DNA of 64,000 nt from contig NC_091099.1 in the NCBI RefSeq assembly GCF_024713975.1, positions 11,327,501 through 11,391,500 on the forward strand, written 5' to 3'. The translations under genes were made by a program, and so were the position numbers. Origin of the DNA: Paralichthys olivaceus (Eukaryota > Chordata > Actinopteri > Pleuronectiformes > Paralichthyidae). The notes under the pieces are model-generated. The model had not been told where the DNA came from and did not search any database. It saw nothing but the letters and a program-made list of their open reading frames with translations. This document shows positions 56,291 to 64,000 of the stretch, one piece after another; positions within the stretch are counted from its first letter, which is position 1, and each line of letters begins with the position of its first letter.

Positions 56291-56660
56291 GATATTTGTG
56301 AATTTATATTTAAGGACTATTCCTGTTACTAACTGGTGTATAATGAACATGAGTGTAGAGGTCTTAAGTACATTGCATAGTTTGTTGTACAGTACATAAA
56401 AACAAATGAGGAATCATCATCGTTAATGTTTGTTTTTTCTTATCAAAACAGAGAAGGCTTGCTAAATGTAAGAACTTGTGTGTTTTGTGAGAGAGAGTCC
56501 AGGCAGTGAGGCCAGTTACATCATACATGAACCACTCATGTCTTTACACCCACCCGCTGCGACTGAGAGAGGCAACAGGCACAGGAATGTACCTATTTTT
56601 ATTTATTTATAGCCTTCTTTAATGGTCTCACCGCCTCCCTGTGCTCCGAACCCAGGCATT

Positions 56661-56674
56661 GTTGCCATGGCAAC
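56661..56674. promoter_or_regulatory. Perfect palindromic RFX X-box
   Basis: GTTGCCATGGCAAC is an exact match to the palindromic X-box bound by RFX factors. It lies about 1.2 kb upstream of the alternative first coding exon at 57861, in unique-looking sequence. It is the best of several X-box-like sites in this half of the window. Confidence 0.6.
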
Positions 56675-57299
56675 GGCAAGATGCAGCTCAGAGCAGAGGT
56701 GATGATTTGTCATTGTTTTTCATCCACTTAGGGACGACATTAACACACACTTAACACAAACGCACACACAGAGATGCAGGTCGGGTGAGCATCCCCTCTT
56801 CCATGTCCAGTTTGTGTTTTAATGGCAGCTCTATAAGACTGAAACAAACGAGAAACCTTTAGACATCAGACACTATCAGAGCAGCCTACAATAGAGCGGC
56901 CATGATAACCTGTCACATGTTGTGAATGTAAACACTAGGTGATGGTGCAGCTGTAGCCGTGTGAACATATGTGGGTATGTGCGGGAAGGAGGATCAAGGT
57001 TTGTGTGTGTGTGTCTGTGTGTTTCAGAGGGTGACTCATGTCTTGTCTATAAAGAGAATGGAGGGTGATCAGGTTGCTAGGCGATTAAGAGCCACTATTG
57101 TCTGGAGGGACAATAGTGGACCCGTGAGTGCCCTCTCCTCTCTTTCTCTCTCTCTCTCTCACACACCCACACAATAAATGTACATTTTTGCTTGACCCCC
57201 CCGGTCAGGAGCTTGGGCGGGAACTAGGGGTTGACAGTGAGTTGGAGGAGTGGAAAACGAAGCATTATGGGCTGAGAAGATGAAGTGACGGAGGGAGAG

Positions 57300-57893
57300 A
57301 GAAGAGGAGGCAGAGAGGAGAGTGTGAGCAGGGAACGAGAGAGAGGAGGAGAACTGTACCACGAAAAAAAGACCTGCAATCATTTGCCACATTGAAGGGA
57401 ACAAACGTAGCTGGAGGCACTGAGGGACAGGGAGAGAGAGGGACATGCAAAGAGAGAGAGAGTGGGAGAAAGAGAAGCTAAGGAGAGGGAGGGAGGGGGA
57501 GAGAGAGAGAGGCCGTCCATGGACATTGCACATTCAAACCACAGTGGTTTGTAGAGGAAGATCACACACCAACTGACAGGTCGGTGGAAGAAGGAGAAGC
57601 ACTGGAAGTTTGGCTCTGCCCTCGCTCCTCCTGCTCCCCACTGTGTGTGTGTGTGTGTGAGACAGTCACACACACACACAGACTCTCTCTGTGTGCCTGT
57701 CAGTTCGCCCAGCTCTCTGGGTGGGTAGGGAGCTGCGTTGCAGAGGAGATGTTCGCTCTGAGGATGAGACAGCGTTTCTAACAGGATCTATTTGCAGACT
57801 GGGATAATACACTATCACAGCTGAGGGGACCCGAGCCCACCAGAACCAATCGAATCAGCCATGGAGGGACTTCTGTCTCCAATGAGGACACGG
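57300..57893 (+). CDS. Alternative first coding exon, probably same FRMD4-like gene (coding 57861-57893)
   Basis: A long purine-rich 5' UTR (GGGAGAGAGAG-type sequence, 57290-57520) leads to an ATG in an excellent context (CAGCCATGG) at 57861. The exon codes MEGLLSPMRTR and ends in phase 0 at CGG/GTAGGT. It lies on the same strand as, and ends in the same phase as, the exon at 40308-40352. Both could therefore splice to the same downstream FERM exon, giving two N-termini from two promoters 17.5 kb apart. The link is inferred, and this could instead be the start of a separate gene. The left border is approximate. Confidence 0.5.
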
Positions 57894-60800
57894 GTAGGTT
57901 ACCATGGGGATTGCAGAGCATCCTCCTGTTTCCTCCGCAGGAAAGCAGCACCAGAATGACATACGGGCAGAGGCAGCGTGTGTTGCGAGCCGGCAGACTG
58001 CTGAAATGAATCAGTCTCAGCTGCAGTCACCGTGGTGATGCTGGAACTCGATCTGAGAAGTTTCCGAGCTGCCGGCGTTGCTAGGGGCGCCAGGCAGAAT
58101 GCTGGGTGTGAGTGGGAGACACAGCAGGTCTCAGATAGTATTGAAAAATGTCAAGGCTGTGCGGAAAACTGAAATAGAGTTACAGTTTGCATGCAATGTA
58201 CGTGTGCATGTGTGTGTAAATGTGTCTGTGTCTGTGTCAGTGTGTGTGTGTGTGTGTGTATCCTTGCACTGATTAACAAGGGTGTCTTTGAATGACTTGG
58301 TGTTTCAGAGTGGTGCCTATCTCCCTTCAGTACAAACCACTGGCCTTTGATTTACGATAGAGAAGGACAGAGCGGAGAAAAGAGGTGCAAGGGAGGAACT
58401 GGTCTCAGCAGTGAACTGGGTGAATTTCTAAAAGTGGCGATTCACTATTGTTCTTGTGAAACACAACCAATGTCTGTGTGGCAGATTTCTGCTTTATCAA
58501 AGTACAACATGTGTCTCACAGTGATTATCTGTGTTGACACAGAAAAGGCTTTGTGTGTGTGTGTGTGTTGGTGAATGGTGTGTGGAGCGACGTGCATCAC
58601 TGAGGCTGATGGACACACATCATCATGAACTGACAACAAGCTGCATATGAAGCGACTCCTACTGCAATGCTATGGTGTGATTCAGCACAATACGAGGTGA
58701 TGAGAGCGATTATGAAGCCTCACACTGTCAGCAGTAGTCTAACTCAGCCGTGTGCACAAAGCAGTGGTGCTGCTTCTATGCTTAGTAGTAGCACGCCCCA
58801 TATTTTGCAATTGACATGCATCTTGTCAAATTGTCTGTCTCTCCTCCACAGTGTTAGCACATTTAGCAGAATTTGATTTGTTGCAAAGTGCGACTCCTCC
58901 TCCTCCTCAGATTATCTGTGTCTGACCTGGACAACTTTAGATGAAACTAAGTCCAATTCTGTTCAGGGTTGGAGCTTCAGTCAGTCCGTCAAGACTTTCA
59001 TCATATGGAGGTGGGTGTCTGAATCTTCCCAACCCTTTACATAGTGGACAGAAATGGAACCTGTAGAGTGTCTTCCCCCAGGCTGAGATTTGAAATGAAA
59101 ACCTGACTTTTGGAAGTAGAGGATAGTGATTTTCTAACATTTCTGACCATATTCAGACGTAACTGTAACATTGGATTAACTGTGAAACATCGCACCTATT
59201 TGACATCAGCTCAGAAACCTAAAATTCTCTGCGTTCTTACTTCTCTTTTCACTCTCTTTTTTAGGACTGAGATAATTTAGCTGCCTGCCTGTCTCCTATA
59301 CATCCCTCCCTTACTCCTTGAAGTTTTACTACCACTAGTACAGACCTTAGAATAAATATATTCTCCATGCATCCTCCGACGAATTTGCATGTATTTTTAA
59401 TGTCTGTTTGATCATATTCCAACAAACAGAATTAGATAAAAACTCCCACGACAGTAATGGAAGCCTACACATGCTTCTCTCTGCTCACCTCTCCTCCTTC
59501 ACCTTTACAATTCGCTTTTCCTCCTCTGCTCTTCTTTTCACTGTAGTTTTGGCCCCTTTTATTCTTTTCCCCCTGTGCAATATGTGCACACACTTATTGC
59601 TTTGAAAACAAAAGAGTGTTCATATGTCTTTCACAATTCTCTGTCCCGTTTGTCTGCCCACCTGCCCATCTGTCTGTCTGTCGGCCCCTCGCTGTTTCTT
59701 TGGCCGTTAATATGAGAGCTGTAATTGGTATTTGCACATCGGCCCATGATCTAATCCAAAGAGGAGTGTTAGCGGGCTGTTTGGAGATAGACTTGGCTTC
59801 AAAAGATGTGGCGCAGAATCAAGCCCGCTATATCTGTGCTGTCTGCCACCATGGCCAGATTTGCCCAGGAGCTGTGGGAATCATTTTCAGCGACTAAACG
59901 ACTTTTGCATTTATCTTCATCAGCCACATTGAGCTTCACATGCCCCGCAGTCGATCTGTGTCTTTGAGTTTTGGGGCATCAAAGTCACTTTTGTAGATTT
60001 ATGTGAATGAATCACAGCAAGATGAGCCAGTGCAGGAGTCTGTCAAAGTTTTACACCGCATAATCTTCCTCTAAAATGTTTCTCACCCCTGGAAATAAGA
60101 GGAGCTGAGGGAAAACAGCAGCTTTGATTCAGGAATTATGTTTATTTCATCCAACCTTTCAGTTCCCTTGTAAACAGCAGTAGAGGCGAGAAATGTAAAG
60201 AAACAAACCCCTGATAAACAAACTGTTAGTGATCAAAGAGGGATGTCAGGGTCTGTTTTTCACTGCCAAAGTGCATCTGGAGCAAATCTGAGAAAAACTT
60301 CTTCACATTTTTACCCTCTTTACCTTTCATATAAAAGAAGTGGCAGCATGCCGTTAATATATTTTATGGTTTTGATTTTCTTTGCTCATGTACCTTTCAC
60401 ATGTCAAAAGAAAAAAAGAGGAACAAATCAATTCCTTCTTGTCTTTGTGAGTCAGTATACAGGTATGTCCTGTTTCAGGTATCCGCTAACGGTGACCTCA
60501 ACCCAAGATGGCAGACATGGAGGAGCAAAAGCCTGTAAAAGCTGCACCCCTCCTAATCTCCAGCTGACTAAAAATGGGAAAATAGTGCTGAGACGGCTTC
60601 GTAGGCTATCTGCTGGACTTAAGTGGAAGAGATGTACTCGTATCTCCTCTCAGCTCCCTGTCCTCTTACCTCGCTCCAGCACATTTTCTATTTTTTATCC
60701 CTGTGCTTTGTAAAGCTCTTCCTCTCTGTTTCTTCATTTAAAATGACAGTAATGGGCAGTGAAGCAGGAAAATGAAATAAAACAAGCACCAGTGAGCGTC

Positions 60801-61400
60801 TGTGTTGCCTGAGTGTAGTTACATGCAATGGAAAAGCAGGTCAACACAAACACAGTGTGTACAGAATATAGAGAGAGCAAAGTAATCTTGTCGGAATCTG
60901 AGAGAAGTGGCTGATTTGTTCTTTTCACGCCATGAACTCTGTTTGAGTGCGCTCCTTGTTATTGTATAATATCTCTTCAGTAAATATGAGAGAAAGAACA
61001 AATTGAGACATGCATATACGCACAGAAACACACACAAGCAACAGAGAAAGCTCAAGTTCCCCACTTGTGTATTATACATGCATATAGGTAAGTAGATCAA
61101 CGAGCTCTAGCTCCACAGAAGTCGTCCTCCTGAGGACGTGTACTGTCATTTAATTCATATCATGTACACACATCAGTGTGTGTGTGTGTGTGTGTGTGTA
61201 AGTGTCCATGAGTATCAGCTCCAATCAGCTCCTGTCGTATGTTTGCAAATCAATAGGGAGTAGTTATCAAGAGATTAACCCTGTCGATGCTCTATCAGTC
61301 TAATCAAAGAGGCTCCTTTGCTCCTCCTCTCTCACTCCTGTCGTATATCTGATTGCTCCCTCGCTCTTTCGGCACAGTGTCACTGCCTGTCCCCTCTCGG

Positions 61401-61404
<4 letters not shown>
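57894..61404. other. Downstream intron of the FRMD4-like gene
   Basis: No coding exon is recognised. The stretch around 59710-59890 is free of repeats and of balanced composition, and could be a conserved element, which I cannot test. Short GT tracts lie at 58237-58260, 58552-58569 and 61174-61199. Confidence 0.35.

Positions 61405-61471
<67 letters not shown>
61405..61471. repeat. (GT)n microsatellite
   Basis: About 66 bp of uninterrupted GT repeats. Confidence 0.95.
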
Positions 61472-61473
<2 letters not shown>

Positions 61474-64000
61474 AGCTGCCCCTAACAGATGGAGCCATTA
61501 CAGAAATGGCCAGGAACTTGGACATACATGCACACTTGCCCACAAGCACATATTTATTGCATTAAGGAATGGCGTATTTAAATAGCACACACACAAATAC
61601 ACACACACACACACTTATCACTGTCTCCACACGGTGAAGAGGATGAAACAGCCAAGAGGGAAGTGACCACACTCTCGTCCTTGAAGCCAACCGCCTTGCT
61701 GCTTGGATGAAAATAATTAGGAGAGAAAGGCAAAGCTGGTGAGGTTTGGATTTGAAGCACAAGGTGGAACTGCCTTTGGCAATCCATTCAGACAAACACA
61801 CACACATTCAATTCACAGCAGGTTGGCTGGCAGCATTTAAAGGCCAAAGTAAGCAGCAGAGGGGGGGGGGGGGGGGGTGTGTCTGTTGACTGGAACTACA
61901 TGGGGCACATGCTAACACACACACACAAACACTGATTAGATGTAGATCCCCATCACCCAGCTGTCATCTTAGCCTAATAAGTAATTGTCAAGGGTATAGT
62001 CTGTATTAGGGACAGACAGTGTAGAAGTGGATTTGATTTTTCATTTAGTATTTCTTAGGGATTTAATGATTATTTGGTTTTGATGAATGAATAAGGTGAA
62101 ACTGATACAACTTACAAAGCTTATTCTACCTAATGGTATTTATTAGCTTTATCATCTTCAATATCTTGAAACAGCAGATACAAAGAGCACAACTGCTGCT
62201 TTACTGAAGATGACATCAGTGCACACCATGTAGAGAGAGAGATACTCCCACATTTCCCTGTTTGAAGCTTTTCCTCTCTGCCGCACATCTCCACTTTCCC
62301 TGTTTGATGAAGCGGTGCTGCATGTCGGCCATGCACCATCTCTGATCCTGTCTGTTTGAGTGTGTGTGTGTGTGTGTCTGTGTGTATGAGAGCGCGCGGC
62401 TGTGTCAAGCATGTCAAATGTGCTCTTGTCCCCTTGAAGAGGCCCGAACGATGAGATCAATCACAGCACAATTGAGCAACTAGAGGAGCCGACCGGTGAT
62501 GCACTTAATGTTAGGCGTTGTCATGGAAACAGGGGGTGCAGATTTTCCACTTCATTGGCTGCCATCAGACTACAGGCATGTTTAAATTATTCTCCAAGAA
62601 AGGCGATTGAAAGATGGGAGGGGGGGAATTAGTCAAGTGTCAAAGTGCAAAGATACGCAGAACACACATGAGCGTCGGAATTATGTCAATTTCACTGTAT
62701 CACAATACTTCAGTTAATGCATTTGTGTTTGTGTGTCAATGTTGAAACCACACACTCTTAAGGGGCTGCAGCATTTTGATTTTTTTCCCTGTACTGCTGT
62801 TAGCCTTTAGAGAATTAGAAGCAATTACGCTTTCTCATCCTGGACTAAAATTGCACACACACTCACACTCAGACATCTTTGATGAACGAGCAGAGGATTA
62901 GTTGTGTCACCCCTGCGACAAAGGGTGACCCTGCATTGCATAGGTATCATACATCATCCTATCAGTACATCTACATATCAGACAATTTTACGCATACAAA
63001 CACATTCATTAAGGAAATAGCAGTCTCCTTCCTCCCCTCAACCTATTAACCTTTACTCCTTATCTCCTTCAGTCTCATGCACCTTTCCTCCTCCCTTTAT
63101 TCTGCCATTTTCACCTCAACCTCCACAAATGACCCTACATTAGTCGCCTCCGTCGCCATACGTCTCCCCCTGGGGCTTTGAACTGTGACCTCTTTGCATG
63201 AGCAGAGAGAGAGGAGGTGGATGGCAGTCGGTAGCAGGAATCCTCAAATTTGATTGGTTGCCTAAGACCTAGACTGGTGTCATAACTGTCCTGAGGGGAG
63301 AGAGAGAAAGGTGTGTTCTTGTAGAAGAAAGACAGGAAAGAGGGAAAATAGAAGCATGCAATGAGAGTGTAACTGACAAGGTAGCAGGGATCCAGAAAGG
63401 ATCGTCTCTCTAACTGCTGGCTACGATTTGCGGCATTTAGAGCTGATCACTTGGACCTCCACATGTGATGAAGCTGCTCGCTGGCAGATAAAAAGAGAGA
63501 ACTTGTGACTCTGTGCACTTCAGAGGTCTACACCCTCCCCAGACCAACAGAGGGAGATATCAGCCTCAAAAACTGCAGTGCAGAGGGAAGTCTCCAGAAC
63601 AGAGGAAAAAACCAACAAAATAAAAGACACCATTCAAATACTAACATTATTGCATCAAACAGAACGTCTCTTTAGAATATAATTTTGCAATACATCTTAT
63701 GGTTCAATTCAAACAGAAATGAAAGACCAAGGAAAGTTGATTGTATAAATACAGAAAACCCACCCCTCACTGGAAAGGTGTGCTTGGATTGTGCACCTTA
63801 ATAGTTCCAACATAGTAAAAGATAAAGGCAATATTAGTGAAATCAATCAGCAAACAGCATGCACAAAGTTTACATTTGACATTTCAAAGACAATGGACCA
63901 TTCTCCTTACATAGACCAAAATGATTGCACATGCACTACAAATCCAAAACGTGCACACCCCCAAACACATACATACACACTGGTCAATTTGCACACTCCA
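61472..64000. other. Window end, no gene seen
   Basis: The stretch includes an unbroken G run of about 17 nt at 61861-61877 and an RFX-like GTTGTCATGGAAAC at 62517-62530. It has short CA/GT tracts and A-rich DNA from 63600 onward. No coding exon or RNA is supported. Confidence 0.4.

Overview
The window is vertebrate nuclear DNA, almost certainly from a percomorph-type teleost. Genes are split into many short exons with GT-AG introns, long dinucleotide microsatellites are abundant, and several dispersed repeats are typical of fish genomes. The gene order lep - rbm28 - prrt4 - impdh1 matches the vertebrate leptin neighbourhood (human 7q32). All gene models were read by hand: splice sites were chosen by consensus and reading-phase agreement. 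For five genes the summed coding exons divide exactly by three.

Layout. 1-1112: last coding exon and 3' UTR of leptin (+), with its first exon outside the window. 1707-7651: rbm28 (-), 20 coding exons, about 792 aa. 7652-11600: intergenic, holding a TTAA-flanked MITE-like element and a decayed L2/CR1-type LINE with an hAT-like element nested in it. 11688-14923: a TMEM53-like (DUF829) gene (-), 4 exons, 355 aa. 15418-15845: dispersed repeat. 17440-23187: prrt4 (+), 949 aa. 24658-30952: impdh1 (-), 15 exons, including the alternative N-terminal exon known from long (retinal-type) IMPDH1 isoforms. 32716-35725: a kinase gene (-), 11 coding exons, 453 aa. Its kinase domain resembles RIPK3, but its C-terminus is a CARD and it has no RHIM. 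37.3-64 kb: a gene-poor stretch that looks like the 5' part of a large + strand gene of the FRMD4A/FRMD4B type. It has a noncoding exon and two alternative short first coding exons, all ending in good splice donors, and several RFX X-box-like motifs.

Function. Lep is a secreted cytokine hormone, rbm28 a nucleolar ribosome-biogenesis factor, impdh1 the rate-limiting enzyme of GTP synthesis, and prrt4 an uncharacterised multipass membrane protein. The RIPK3-like/CARD kinase is probably an innate-immune or cell-death signalling protein. These genes are neighbours by synteny and are not an operon. The most unusual item is the RIPK3-like kinase joined to a CARD. Nothing prokaryotic, no CRISPR and no rRNA/tRNA gene was seen.
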